DNA of 64,000 nt from Dictyophora rubrovolvata. Taxonomy: Eukaryota > Basidiomycota > Agaricomycetes > Phallales > Phallaceae. Location of the stretch: assembly GCA_029959195.1 (NCBI GenBank), contig CP114127.1, positions 620,001 to 684,000 of the forward strand, written 5' to 3'. Both the position numbers and the translations under genes were made by a program. The notes beneath the pieces were generated by a model. The model had not been told where the DNA came from. It did not search any database and saw nothing but the letters and a program-made list of their open reading frames with translations. Below are positions 24,152 through 35,665 of this stretch, piece after piece; within the stretch, counting starts at the first letter, position 1; every line of letters starts with the position of its first letter.

Positions 24152-25014
24152 CTAGGAGTGATATCTTTGGATATGCCTAGCCTTTTGAGCATCCACCCGA
24201 TATGCAACATATCGATATGGTTCCCCATTCTCCTTCAAATACCCACAATCAGGATCCTCGCACTCGTATTCCATGAGGACCTGCCTCGGAAGAGCCACCG
24301 CCTCCTCAGGTGATAGATCGCCTTCCTCTATCAAACATTGCTCCAGCTTAGCGTGGACTCCGATATGCCGCTGGAGATTGCGCGTTCCGCTGAGGATTGT
24401 ACCGCAACCGGCAGTTCGGGTGCCCCTGCGACGTGGGTCTCGAAAGAGGCATTCCCAGACTTTGGTGGAGGTCTGTTTGTAAAGACCGGGAACGTGTTGG
24501 AAGTCTTCCTCGTTGTAGTGCCGTCTCTTCGAGGGCGTTTCGTTGTCAGCGGAAGAAAAGACGGATTTTCTCTTTAGAGGAGAGGAGGATGGGGTCGTGG
24601 TGCGCGATGTGGTCGCGTTTATGGTGTTAGTTTGATCACGCGTTTGCAGTTGCAAACTGGGGTCGACATTAACACCCCTGGAATTCGCGGGCCGAGCTGT
24701 AGATCCATGATCCAATGGCTGATTCTGACCATCTATAAGTGACATATCAGCCGCTTGCACGAAAGGAGTAAAAGACGTGTCTTACGGAACATAGGGCCTT
24801 GCGGCACATCTTCAAAGGCAATTTCTGGAGGATTCACATCATCCTCCACTCTGAACGGCACCCATACGATCCTTGAGGCGGGATCGTAGATCGGTTGGGG
24901 GACTTCGCCCACTGGATTAGGAGGCTGGGTCCCCGCAGGCCGTAAAGCTGGATCAAGGTATGGATATAATTCATCAGTGCCGTGGTTTCCAGAATTGTTT
25001 GTGATGTGGCGCAT
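24152..25014 (-). CDS. Putative C2H2-like zinc-finger protein
   Basis: Two exons in transcript order, 25014-24786 and 24732-24152, with a 53-nt GT-AG intron. They give 269 aa. I do not recognise a named family. The N-terminal half is Pro/Thr-rich and disordered (YLDPALRP, QPPNPVGEVP), followed by a basic PLKRKS/PSKRRHY patch that could act as a nuclear signal. Two zinc-binding-like modules follow: one with VWECLF, AGCGTIL and NLQRHIGVH (two Cys, two His), and a C-terminal one with YECEDPDCGYL and ARHIQRYH. This layout suggests a DNA-binding regulator, by inference. A TA-rich TATATATA element lies at about 25131-25139, some 117 bp upstream of the ATG. It is flanked on both sides by gene-poor DNA. 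Confidence 0.65.
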
Positions 25015-26396
25015 GGTGGAAATGGAAAATGGTGTAAGGTAATGGTGACAAGGTTGGATTACGCGACGCGGGTGCGTGTACGAGAAGGAGGATGAGAAAG
25101 ACTTGCAGTAGAACACGGTTCTGACGGGACTATATATACAAGAACGAGGCTGAATCGACCCGTTTTGATGGGCATTCTGTCCTCTGACGGAGATGTGTCC
25201 ATACGGCCGAGAGGGGAGGACACTACAGTGGACAACTAGGACAACATGTATGTCCAATTATATATGGGACGGGCCTCACGATCCTGTTCCTATCAGCAAA
25301 ATCGCAAGGTGTGTCAATTTCAATTACGCTCCGCAGAACAATAAACCGACCTTCATGTGGCACCAAACCAATCATCTAGCTTCGTGTTTAGTGGCTTGAC
25401 GATCAATGACGTTATTTTTTTGGAGACAAGGAGAGCCTTTCCGATTTACCCATGTTAAAATGCGCCTCAGAACGACTTCTCTCGATCTCTGCCGTATTCA
25501 AGCCCCTATCTTTCAACATCTCCCGGGACGCACACCAGCCATGCCTTTGAATTCAAGTTGGCTAATCCCCCCTCCCCTTGGGTTCCTTTTTGTCCACTTA
25601 ATCTTGAATATTCGTTGACCTTCGCGTTTGTCAGACCGCCCATTGAGCGCATACATCTATCGGGTCTCGGGTCAGGACTTGCGAGCCTGTTACAAGGGAA
25701 ATGAAATTTAGCATCAAAGAAGAAAAAAATACACTGTACGCAAACTTGGTCATCGAATTGTTGGTGTACTTAGTTCAAAGTTGCGGACTCTTCCCAAGCG
25801 TTAGTTTTTCGTGAACGGGGATAGTAATTAGAAGAGACTTGCACAGTAAACCCGTTCGTGATCTTACTGTGAACCTCTTGGAATAAAAAATGACTCAACG
25901 CGGCGCGAAAAATATATGCATGCATGGCATACATACTAGTACTGCACCGTCCTTGTCGATCCTTCAAAGACCAGCATCAAAAAATATGGAAATCACACTG
26001 GAAAGAAAGTGTTGAGAATTTTAGGTGTCTACAGTGAATTAAAATAATCATAAAGAACACAATGTTTTCGTATGAGCTTTGATTAGCACTCGAGTAGTAT
26101 TCAAATGAGCAATGCATCATAATCGACGTTTAAGACCCTAAAGAGGCTTTTCTCCAAACACAATTAAACTGCAGTAGTGCACGGTGAGGCATACGCGTGA
26201 TCCCCTGGTCTAAGAGGTTATTGGCTTATCAGTATTCCGGGAGGGTGACGTTCGCGACACGTTATTGCGAGTATCACATAAATATCCAAACCAATGAACA
26301 ATGTCCTTCATTTTCGATTATTATGTCCTACAGAAACGTTCTACGTTTTCGAGGCATCCTGTACTCAACATCCACATCAGGTAATTAAAATCAAAT
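25015..26396. other. Intergenic, no gene seen
   Basis: About 1.4 kb. It contains the zinc-finger gene promoter at its left end. I see no other conserved coding pattern. Confidence 0.5.
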
Positions 26397-27445
26397 TCAA
26401 CGGGTAGGTTCTTCCAAATATCCTCTTCCAAGTCCCTTAATAACCCGAAAAAAAAAAATCCAACCTTGACAGGTTATGCAGTTTTTGACACCGAGATCAG
26501 TCAGTGATCTCAAAGCGAACGGTTTTTCGAAATTGGGAGGCTGTGCCGTCCAAAAACCTGGAGCCAAGCTCGGCTTGCAGCCTGAGCAAGATTTGGCGGC
26601 GATTGCAACAACGCACAACTCCATACTCGTGTCCTATGCGGTATTCCTCCAACAGTCTTTCAAGAAAAATTTTGTAGCGTAGATATATTCGACTTTTGCC
26701 GAGAAAGAGACACCTGAGGTCTTCGGATGAAAGAAGGCAAAGCTTGTTTACCCTGACATCTACCGTCCATCGTTCCATCGGAACTGTGGCGAGTTCATAA
26801 AATGCTGTTGGAAGCAAAACGGCGCAATTTGTCGTTCTTGCTGCTCGCTATCCTCTCTCGCTCTGATCGATCTTTCTCGAAATACTCGTGGCGATTAAGT
26901 GACCAGCTCTCTAGAACTAGCCTGACCACGACTTTATGTATCTTGTCAGCCTGATACTTGTGAGATAACCGCAATAGCCCAAGAGTGATTTCCAGATCAG
27001 TCGTCTCGCGAATGTCGACAATCCAAGAGTCTCTCTTAGAACAGTACTTTCGTAAAAGTCATCTCTGTCAATGGTATTGAGTGAATTCAATAGAATTATT
27101 CTTATGGTTCAATCAATTTTTTTTTTACACGCACAGGCCGTAATAAAGTGCCCAAATCAAAGAACACACATCCTTCAAAAATTTATTGGATCCTCCAACG
27201 GTACAACTGGCAACCCGTCCTGCACTGAACACTTTTCAGATTCTTTTCCCAGGTTAAACATATCTTTCCAAACAGGACTATGCAAGGAAATAATATGTTG
27301 ATGGACGCGAAATCGATATTCTATCCCATTATTCTTGACTTGTAGAATAATGTCACCGGAGCAATGCCAGTAAGGAGGAGCATCTAATGGGACGGTTTTT
27401 TTTAGCCTGAATTATTTCTGGATGTTCTTTGCCTTCAGCCACCAT
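26397..27445 (-). pseudogene. Broken BTB/POZ-domain protein gene
   Basis: The minus strand encodes a recognisable agaricomycete BTB/POZ protein in pieces. DAPPYWHCSGDIILQV, YRFRVHQHIISLHSPVW and DGLPVVPLEDPI form the BTB core. They are followed by SLIWALYYGLC, then after a likely 62-nt intron by TTDLEITLGLLRLSHKYQA, VLLPTAFYELA and LSSEDLRCLFLGKS, the usual C-terminal helical repeat. BTB domains mediate dimerisation and Cullin-3 adaptor roles. The frame is lost at least three times: around the A-run near 27395, at the T-run near 27180, and near 26860. The reading start at 27445 (MVAEGKEH) is a guess. The breaks sit mostly in homopolymers, so either sequencing error or true decay is possible. 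Relatives of this family are abundant and often pseudogenised. Confidence 0.72.
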
Positions 27446-29337
27446 GGATCTTGCTGCGAAGAATTTGAAATGATAAAGTAATAAAGTGAGGAGATGAGAA
27501 CTTTAAGGAATCTTGATGCTCCTGATTGCTGCGTTTTGCATGGACCCTGTGATGAATTAATGACTCATTGACGTTACACTAAAGAACATGAAACCTCGTG
27601 TAATAGGTACCTGTGATACATGGCGTACGAGTCACGACATTCTGATTTATAGGCTTAGAGCTGACGACGTTCAAATACCATTTCGGGCTTGACAGCATGG
27701 TCGTCATAATTTCACAGAAACGCCTTTTTTAGGCTTGTATCGAGAACATGTGAAATCGGAAATCTGTTGTCGATGACGACAAGTCAGAAAGGAAACAAAT
27801 CCGGAACGAGAGGCGGGACACGTAAACTCTTACTATTAATCATGCGAAGTATATGTTTGAAACTGTCGTTATAGAAAAGACATGACCATCTATAGCCAAC
27901 TTGAAGGATAAAAGCGCCTAGTTAGCCTCTGAGAATGTTCCGGAGCCTCGTGGAACCTGAAATCGACATTTTATTAATATTAATTTGTGATATGAATGGA
28001 CTAGTGTACCTTAGACTTGAACAAATACAAATATGCCTGATCAGCACGTTCCATGAACGAGTCAGACGGCGCATCGATGTTCCATTATCGAAAGTAGCTG
28101 GAAAGAATGACACTACGGATACTGCATCAAATCCATGCGTAAGCGTACTTTATTGAGAGTCTCATTTCGCTGAGTGGTGGTCAGAAGGAAAGGAGCTAAT
28201 GAAGAAAATTAGCGCGCGGGAGAACGACTTCATGTATGTTTTGAGGTCATAACGGAATCAAATTAGCTTGAAATCGAAAATTTTCTTACAAGTTCGATGG
28301 ACTTTGAAAATCTATGTATACACCCATGTAATCTTGCGTAGACAGAAGGAGGCATATGGGATTCTGGAAGCTGCATATTTGGTCAGAATGGCACGATACG
28401 GCCACATAACGAACAATGGCAGCACAGCGAGTTTTCACCGGGCCTGAACCCTAGGTCAGAAAGGGGATTATAACGCTCGTAAGGCTGACATGGAGGCTCC
28501 GGCGCTTGTAACCCAAAACAATTTTTTGGCTGTTTCGCCGATGAAGGAGGAATTCTTGATAGCGTAGAGCTGCCTATACATATGTTCAGTTTTGGAAACA
28601 AGTGACCTTTTTTGCTCTGATATATAAGCCTGTCTCAAAGTTAGCTTATTATTGCTATGTTGCAAGATGCACTTATCTTATCCCGATCGTTTCAGACTTA
28701 TTTTTTCACCCTTCGATGTCAAACAAACGTCTCCATAATCATACTGGTTTGACCATGCATATGCCCTCCAGTGTACATGGAATTGACAACGACCCCCTGT
28801 CTAAATGATAGAGCTGAAGGAGTAGTGAAATTGAAAGCAGGAAGATGTGGTCGAGCGCATGTTGAGCGGGTCAAACGAGGTCAAACGTTGATGTCCGATT
28901 CATAGCCTTTGACGGGCAGCTTCCACTTCGCGAAGCCGAAGCTTCAATGGCACTTGACGAAACCACCAAATTAGTGCTAAAATAGGTGCAATTTCATCAC
29001 AAATTTGATAGAAGATTTTAAGGTAATTAAATTGCCTCGAAATCGTACTTTTACTGCTCAATGGGCGTATACGATATACCATGTATCAGAAGAGGATCTT
29101 TGTGAAGGGGCTGCGCAAACCTCGAGAAGAAGATAGCATCGAAAGCTCCGCACGTTCTCCCCCAAGATAGCTCGAGAAAAGAGTATTTAGGCCCCCCCCC
29201 CAGAATCAACGATGAAGTCCTCATCCCAATTGCATCTTTTTCAACATCTATCTATACATCCCCACTTTACAAAGTCGTGAGTGCTTTGCGCTCTTGCTAT
29301 GCTGCTTGTCATCCCAGGCAGTTGCCGTTCAATTTAG
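27446..29337. other. Intergenic, no gene recognised
   Basis: About 1.9 kb with short frames only and no family motif. A run of ten C residues lies at about 29192-29201, shortly upstream of the next broken gene. Confidence 0.5.
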
Positions 29338-30074
29338 ATGTCTGACGGACTGTAACAGAACAACGCACTCGCTACATTCTTCAATGTCGATTCCCTGAAG
29401 CCATGGACTGAACCGCTATTCGGTACTGCTCTAGCCTCTCCCGGACGAGTACAAGGCATAAATACGGGTGAGATTAAGGCCCTTGAGAGTATCGACAAGG
29501 ACCGCGTGAGTAGCTCTTTTTCTTCTTCTTCTGTATCGACCTTTGCTGATTTGGCATTTCTCGGACCTTGTAGCTCGAGGGTGAATACATCGAGAAGGCG
29601 ATGCTCGACGACTACTTCCCCGGAACGATGTACATATGTCAAGCTTCTGAAGTACGACGGGAAGTCGATGGCCGCGAATAAGATCGCTGAGTTTTCCAAC
29701 CTCGACTTTGCCACCTTGAGCGACTTTATCGACTTTGTCAAAGGCCGGAAGCTTCACGAGATGTCGTTCATGGGCTATGGGCAGGCCTGGAAGGGCTGCA
29801 GGCACTTTATGTGCGTCAAATTTTCCCCCTCGTTCTCCAGTGTCACCTGCAGCGCTGACGTCATTCTTTGTTTTCCATCCTCTCTCTTATTTTCCCCTGG
29901 CTTCCCCTTCTTGTCTCATGTAATAGAACTCAGACGTTCCTCCAGCTATGCAGCGATGGCAAAATCTCGGAGATCGACCAGGAAGGTCATTCATTCAAGC
30001 ACAATATTATGAAGGTCCACCACAAGGACTCTAGCAACCACGAGAAGGGCTCGTCGACCGCGGCCAGTTCTTGA
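29338..30074 (+). pseudogene. Broken gene of unrecognised family
   Basis: Three exon-like blocks, 29338-29505, 29574-29810 and 29927-30074, have good GT-AG introns between them. The protein text is convincing (ATFFNVDSLKPWTEPLFGTA, LEGEYIEKAMLDDYFPGTMY, then VKLLKYDGKSMAANKIAEF, and FLQLCSDGKISEIDQEGHSF). However, the likely start MSDGL is followed at once by TAA, and block 2 changes frame between GTMY and VKLL. The three blocks sum to one base more than a multiple of three, consistent with a single indel. An ATG at 29212 with a gtgagt donor at 29277 does not restore phase. I do not recognise the family, and no catalytic motif is apparent. It lies about 840 bp from the kinase-like gene on the other strand, which shows the same kind of breaks. 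Confidence 0.45.
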
Positions 30075-30915
30075 ACTATGTTTCCATCTACCATCTACCC
30101 CGACGACATCGTAGATGCGTGCGAGGGCGAGGAAGTTGACCCCGAGCCTGCGACCAGCGAGGGGATCTAAGGCGGGCTTGATGGTGGCGGTTCGTCTCGT
30201 CGGACTCGTCTCTTTCGGTGAGTTCATCTCTTTATGCATGCCTCCTTCAGGAGCGTTGATGTATACCCTTCTTTCCTTGCGAATACAGCGCCTCCCATCA
30301 TCGACAAGTTGTCTCCGCCGGTTCTGTTTGTTTGACATAACAATTTCTGTCTCGAGAAAAAAGATTCATTAAAACACATATCCACTCGGCTTGCATGTAC
30401 TTGTAGCTACGTAACTCGTTTTGCGTAGCCAATCTGATGAGCCTGCTTTACTACAGAAAGGACCGTCTTGTTAGCGTTAAAGTCGGGCAGACCGATTCAG
30501 AGGAACGGTAACCCTAACTTGCTCCTTGGGTAAACTCAATCGCCGTACATGTACGTGAAGTAAGACAGACAGCTTTTGTTGAAGGAAAGGAGCGCACAAG
30601 TAGAATAAAATGTGATTCCGTCGACATAATCTGTTTAATCTCCACGGTCTTGTGAAGGCGTACGATTGATGGGGTATAATGAAGGAGAGGAAGACATACA
30701 TAGAAGTGCAATAGTTTCAAATTTCAGGCACAAAAGTCGTCACCGGTTTCCAAGTCCCGAATTTCACAACGATATCACGGATTACAGACAAAAGAGATAT
30801 TAATGCACGGCGTCGTAGAGCCCCCTACCAGTTACTGAGCCAACAAGTCACAAATACTAGGGCTTCCCTCACGATATACACCTAAGATCCTGCAGAGTAA
30901 TGTTAGCTCTAGCTT
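30075..30915. other. Intergenic between tail-to-tail broken genes
   Basis: About 840 bp. A 30-codon frame at 30078 (MFPSTIYPDDIVDA) directly follows the preceding stop and may be degenerate coding sequence. I see nothing else. Confidence 0.4.
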
Positions 30916-31881
30916 TTAAGCGCCCATAAAACTGAACGAATACGTACTCAGGCTGGCATTCCCGCCACACTGCTGAAGTACCCCCGAGATCTTCGCCATC
31001 GCGTTGGCAGTGCTGGAACGCTGATAGCCAAGTTTTCTGCTGACGCTGGCGGCAAAGGCCTGGCTAATATTGAAGAAGGAGTAGGTCTGGAAGACCTGCG
31101 GGAGCACGCCGATGTGCTGGAAGTCGATGATGCAGACTTTGTCCGAGTCAAGGAGGAAGTTCTCCTTCCTGATGTCGCAGTGGTAGATGCAACGACCCTC
31201 CTTGAAAGAGGTCAAGAGCTCCTCCATAAGAGAGGAGGACGGTCGCCCGCTCGGCCGGCAACGCCGAGACGCCTGTGGGAGAGAAATGGGTCAATAACGA
31301 GCCAATGATGAAAATGGTCAAGTACAATACTTCAAACCTTTGAGACGTATTCAATAAGCTCGTCGGGGTTGGTGAAGGCTTCCGGCGCCTGATGGTCCTT
31401 GAAAAACTGGTGCCGAAGGCAGCTGGTCTAGAAGCCACTTCACGGCAGAGGCGGCGTGCTCTACGGCCTTCTCTTCTGAAATGCCGCAGTCGCTCAACGT
31501 GGGCGCTGCTACCTTCTCCATGACCATGAAACAATGGCCTTCTTCAGAGGAGAAAGTGTCGAAGATTTTGGGAATTCGAGGGGCTGATTCGTCGCCGTTG
31601 GAAAGAAGGTAAAAGAAGTTTTTGGGTACTGGCCTCGACCAGTATGTCGTCGCCGTTTTTGATAAACAATGGGGGCCTGCCCGGCAGACTAAAATCGAAG
31701 GAGCGGATATCTTCTTCCCCAGCATCCAGCAGGCTATTCAGATGGGTGGCTATGGCATCGCGCTCGGGCTTGGTTAGCTCGTTCGGCACAGACTGCAGAG
31801 GAATATCATCAGAAACTGCAGACAAGAAATACAAAGACCGGAGGGGAAAGGGGAGAGCGGATACGGTACCAAGCTAGACAT
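30916..31881 (-). CDS. Protein-kinase-like (APH-type) protein, frame disrupted
   Basis: Exons in transcript order: 31881-31870, 31792-31338 and 31272-30916. The text reads NELTKPERDAIATHLNSLLD, RPPLFIKNGDDILVEAS, then the hinge-like GHCFMVMEKVAAPTLSDC, the catalytic-type loop YHCDIRKENFLLD (HxD...N) and the metal-binding-type IIDFQHIGVLP. This is the aminoglycoside phosphotransferase/choline kinase-like fold common in agaricomycetes; the substrate is unknown. The middle exon needs two frame changes, one at an A5 run (about 31615) and one at a T5 run (about 31402). Each looks like a single extra base, and removing both makes the exon a multiple of three. Either the gene is a recent pseudogene or the assembly has homopolymer errors. 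The first exon encodes only four residues and is tentative. Confidence 0.68.
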
Positions 31882-32295
31882 GATGTGTGCGGGGTGTGTG
31901 GAAAGGCTAAGCTCAATGGCAGAGAGCTACAAGTGCGGAAGAGATAATGGGACGACGAGGATTCAGGCTAAATAAAACACAACAACCGGGCCGAAACTTT
32001 GCGTGACAGAGGTCTCCTTATTTGGGACCTGAGAGACAAGACTTTTTCCGGAGTCATATGGAAAGCAACGCTCTGCATTCTTAAATGAAAAATCGCGCGG
32101 TAATGTATCGGTTAGCACCCAACGTATGTATGGCGGATCTTGCATGTGGTTCTTTGATCTCCCAAAACCCCCATGTTTTGGCGTCTTCGGTGTCCATTAG
32201 TAAGAACCGTTATCCAGAACGAACATTCCACGGAGTTTTCCAACTATGACGATCAAGAATGATAGCTGCTATTTTTTAACAATCAGTTTTACAAG
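31882..32295. other. Intergenic, no gene seen
   Basis: About 410 bp between the kinase-like gene and a Helitron relic. It presumably includes the kinase promoter. Confidence 0.5.
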
Positions 32296-32760
32296 AATTT
32301 ATTTGTTGTCGACGAAGCTTTGGACAGTATTCTAGAGGGCCCTGGAATACCAGAATTGAGCCGAGTCCACAGTGCAGAGAGAACAAGACAATATTATGTT
32401 CCTGATGTCGACATCGCCACAGATGATGAAGCTAGCGCCGACCAACATGTCGATGACAGTGTCGTCGAAGACGTTCTCAGTGACACTGAAAACACAATGG
32501 AGAATGGGTTGGAGGAAGCTAATGGATAAACGTATCATGCGATACATTTATAGTCAAACCTGATATTATACCTATGCATGAAACTATCGTTGACGTTAAT
32601 GGAGCTCAACGCGGCACCATGTATGTTAGTGAGTACGCTCATCGAGACGAAAACGGCGCGCTCTGTCTTCCGGCAGTGAAGACAATCCAAACTATTTGTT
32701 GATGGCGTTTCCTTGTTTATTTCCATACGGTGTTGGAGGCTTCGAGACGAAATAGCAGAC
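32296..32760 (+). mobile_element. Helitron (rolling-circle transposon) relic
   Basis: Plus-strand blocks resemble the N-terminal part of a fungal Helitron RepHel protein. LYKNLFVVDEALDSILEGP and an acidic tail are followed in another frame by PMHETIVDVNGAQRG and VSEYAHRDENGALCL, then MAFPCLFPYGVGGFET. A phrase of the form 'xPCLFPYGxGG' is characteristic of the Helitron helicase-like region in agaricomycetes. Frame changes and stops separate the blocks, and neither Rep HUH nor helicase motifs remain, so it is a dead internal fragment. I could not define 5'-TC or CTRR-3' ends. Confidence 0.5.
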
Positions 32761-34376
32761 ATGATCGTTCAATCATTTTCCAATCTAATCCATTGTCAGG
32801 GTGCAAAACACGAAGGGAATTCTGGGGGCACTTCCAAGTCAATTTGTAAAGTTTAACGTAACTAGATATATCTTCTACATACACAATGCAGAATGAATAA
32901 ACAACACATGCGCGGGCATGCAAGGGCTCTTGCAGATCTATCCGCCTCTAGCAATGGTGTAACAACTGGATACCAAAAAACAACTGATCAGACGAAGCCA
33001 CAGTACATGCACATCTCGTAAATAGTAACATGAAAATCGACATCGAACCCCGAAGAAAAGGGTTAATGTCGAAAACATATCATGGTCCGAGATTAATTGG
33101 GGTTTCGATATTTGACATACTCCGGGGGCCGCATTGCAGGTTTCGTGAGGAAGACACTCGACAGGGCAAGTTTTCGCCGTAGTAAGAGCAAGAGTAGCTA
33201 CAAAAGAAGAGCGGATAAATTATATTGTTAGGAGGAAATCGTGCAGTGCAGGCAGGTGTAATATACATGTGTGGCTCCGACTTTTGATGGCCCATTGTGA
33301 TGTGATTTTCTTAAAATATGCATTTGGAGTTCACAGAAAATCGTTTTTTATCTTTTGCACATGTCTGCTTGATTTTATCGACATGCCGAAAGAATTTAAG
33401 TCATATTACGTACATATTTACTATATCTCGACATTCGACTTGGATTGAGAAATGTAGTACATACACAGCAGGTGAGTTATTTCGTTTGTTTGCATTAATT
33501 TTCTGAGAGAGACTGTACAGAGTAATTAGCAATTGAAATTAATAATTCCTCCGAGTTTAGAGCAGTGTTTCTCGACGGACAGTGGGACCGAAAAGCTTGG
33601 GTTGCTGGATGAAATTCAAGTCTGCCGGGGTGCGCATCGGGGACCCCTAGCATATAATAATCTGGCGCAGCACCATGTGTATTCGGACCTACATAACGGG
33701 GCTTGAAAGTGAGCCTTATGACTCCTTAATACAGGTCCGTTTCCACCCCCTCGATCATGTTGCCCCCCTGTGGAAAAGGATTTATAATATATGCAGCAAC
33801 AGAGAATGAAGGGTCTATCGATTTTTTTCTTTTCAACTTCCTTGTCATGTTATTGACAACATTCATCCGAGTTTATAAACCACATTGTCCAATGTCCCAT
33901 TGACACGAATCGACGCCGTTTAAGCACCTTCAAGTATGCAGGGTGTAGGTGTAAATGTCAGAGTTCTTTGTCAACTACAAGGCCTTATCGGCGGCCTGAC
34001 CAAGCAAAACCCCACAGTCCGCCCTAGTACTCCTTGTAGAATGCAGGTTGTGTTTGCATATATGGTATATATAGAGGCCACACATGTTCAGTGGGAATCT
34101 TAGATGCGAAATTCCAGTTATGATCTTGTAATAAGCAATATGTCAGGGTCAGTTCATAGCTCTGAAACTGTATTGACGCATTTATGAATAGTTATCGGTA
34201 TTGATTTCTTCAAAGTTAACTGATCGTAGACTCCTCGAATGATTTATCGTTATGAGCTTTGAAATTTCTTTGATCACAAAAAAAAGAACAACAATTCCAT
34301 TCTACATCGATGTCTAATTGCTAAGGCAACAAACCAATTGAGAGGAGATTCTTCTGAGGCTGAGCTATTTCATACG
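32761..34376. other. Intergenic with a possible cysteine-rich peptide fragment
   Basis: About 1.6 kb. On the minus strand near 33190-33110 a frame reads LALTTAKTCPVECLPHETC and APGVC, following a plausible acceptor (ttttgtag). It resembles a small secreted cysteine-rich peptide exon, but no signal-peptide exon could be joined, so it is not called as a gene. Nothing else is recognisable. Confidence 0.35.
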
Positions 34377-34887
34377 TTACAAAAGCGACTTCTTGAGATT
34401 CCGCGTATTAAGGGTGCAGGTGCGTCGAATCGTCACTGAAATTCGGCCCTCGTTGATTAGCTCCCTCACTTTTAAGCATCTTCTGAGGCGAACGTACGAG
34501 AACTGTTCATTGGGACAAGCAACCCAAACTGAGCGAATGGGATCGATACCTGCTGTTACGCACGCCGCACCGTACCATTGGCCAATAGACGAAGCAGGTG
34601 TGCAACCGGCTTCACTGTGTACGGAGAATCTTTGATCATCGGATATTTCCATGATTTGCACTTGAGGCCAGTCTGTGTGAAAGAGATATGAAGGTAATTC
34701 AAAGACAGATCCGATGATGCCTACCGAAACTAGCGGCCGTTTCGACGCATTGGTTGCATCCAATGCGATATTCATCGATTGGGGAGTCGTCACACTTGTT
34801 GTCAGAGTCAAAAAACTTGATAACAGTAGAGGAAACTGAGGTTTGAAGCGAGAACATTAAAGCGAGCAAGAGAGCTTTGATGTGCAT
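34377..34887 (-). CDS. Small secreted cysteine-containing protein
   Basis: Two exons in transcript order, 34887-34725 and 34672-34377. They give 152 aa. The N-terminus MHIKALLLALMFSLQTSVSS is a classic signal peptide with predicted cleavage after about residue 20. The mature part carries about eight cysteines (NKCDD, IGCNQCVE, AGCTPASS, GAACVTAG, VACPNEQ, RRCLKV, RTCTLN), suggesting disulfide bonds and secretion. The second exon could hide another intron (gtatcg...cctcag at about 34551-34484). The continuous frame is preferred because it keeps cysteines and reaches a stop. A TATA-type box sits 61 bp upstream. I do not recognise a family. Such proteins are often called small secreted proteins or effector-like in mushroom genomes, but a function cannot be read from sequence. 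Confidence 0.68.
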
Positions 34888-34947
34888 GACAGACTAAGAT
34901 TCAGATAGGATGGATGGATGGAGAGAAGAGAGACAATTTTGTGGACG

Positions 34948-34954
34948 ATTTATA
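34948..34954 (-). promoter_or_regulatory. TATA-like box of the small secreted protein gene
   Basis: On the minus strand the sequence reads tataaat, 61 bp upstream of the ATG at 34887. Confidence 0.5.
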
Positions 34955-35613
34955 GGCTACGGTGGTCGCCAATAATGGAACAATGAGTACGCTGAGGTCG
35001 CTATGTACTCAAAACCCTTTTTGTCCCTTGAACTTTGAATGGAGATCGTAATTCCTTGGATGCACGAGTTTTCGAGGCGCTGATAGTAAAACAAGACTAA
35101 GGAGAAGACTAATTTTAGGAAATGACTCGACTCACAAAAAATGGGGTGTTTAATAATGAAGTTCGGTGTTTGAACAGGTCGACAGCATAATATTAGATGA
35201 CTCATATTGTGGAAGTCCCATACACGTTGGGTTGTTGAGTTTTAATTAAAGTTAAGAAGTGTTTCCCTCTGATTATGTTGAGTACAAGCAGCTTGTGCGG
35301 TAGCAGAAAAGAAATGTACGTACCAGCCCGTCTGATTGCATCCTGAGTGTAAAATGGAAATATGGGATGAAGACGCGTGGTTTTGTTGAGATGTTTAGCA
35401 AATTCGTTGCCTCATACGAGTTCGAGAAGCAAGAGGCAGGTGTCAGCACAGAAGAGAAGGGATCCTTATGGACGTGTTTTCTGATCCACGTGATTAGTCA
35501 CATTGTCACAGAACCGTCAGTCACGTTCCGAACGTTGCATCGTCTGACCATGGTTCTTCTCGGAGTTGAATGCTTGCGTCATGACACAAACGCATGTGGC
35601 TCATTCCAACGTA

Positions 35614-35621
35614 TATATAAA
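35614..35621 (+). promoter_or_regulatory. TATA box of the SGNH esterase
   Basis: The sequence tatataaa lies 45 bp upstream of the start codon at 35666. Confidence 0.55.
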
Positions 35622-35665
35622 CTCAATATCAAGCAGAATCAAGTAACGCAAATCAAACTAACACC

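Larger units (their letters stand above)
34888..35665. other. Divergent intergenic region of two secreted-protein genes
   Basis: About 780 bp between the oppositely transcribed small secreted protein and SGNH esterase genes. It carries a TATA-like box for each. I see no coding sequence. Confidence 0.6.
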
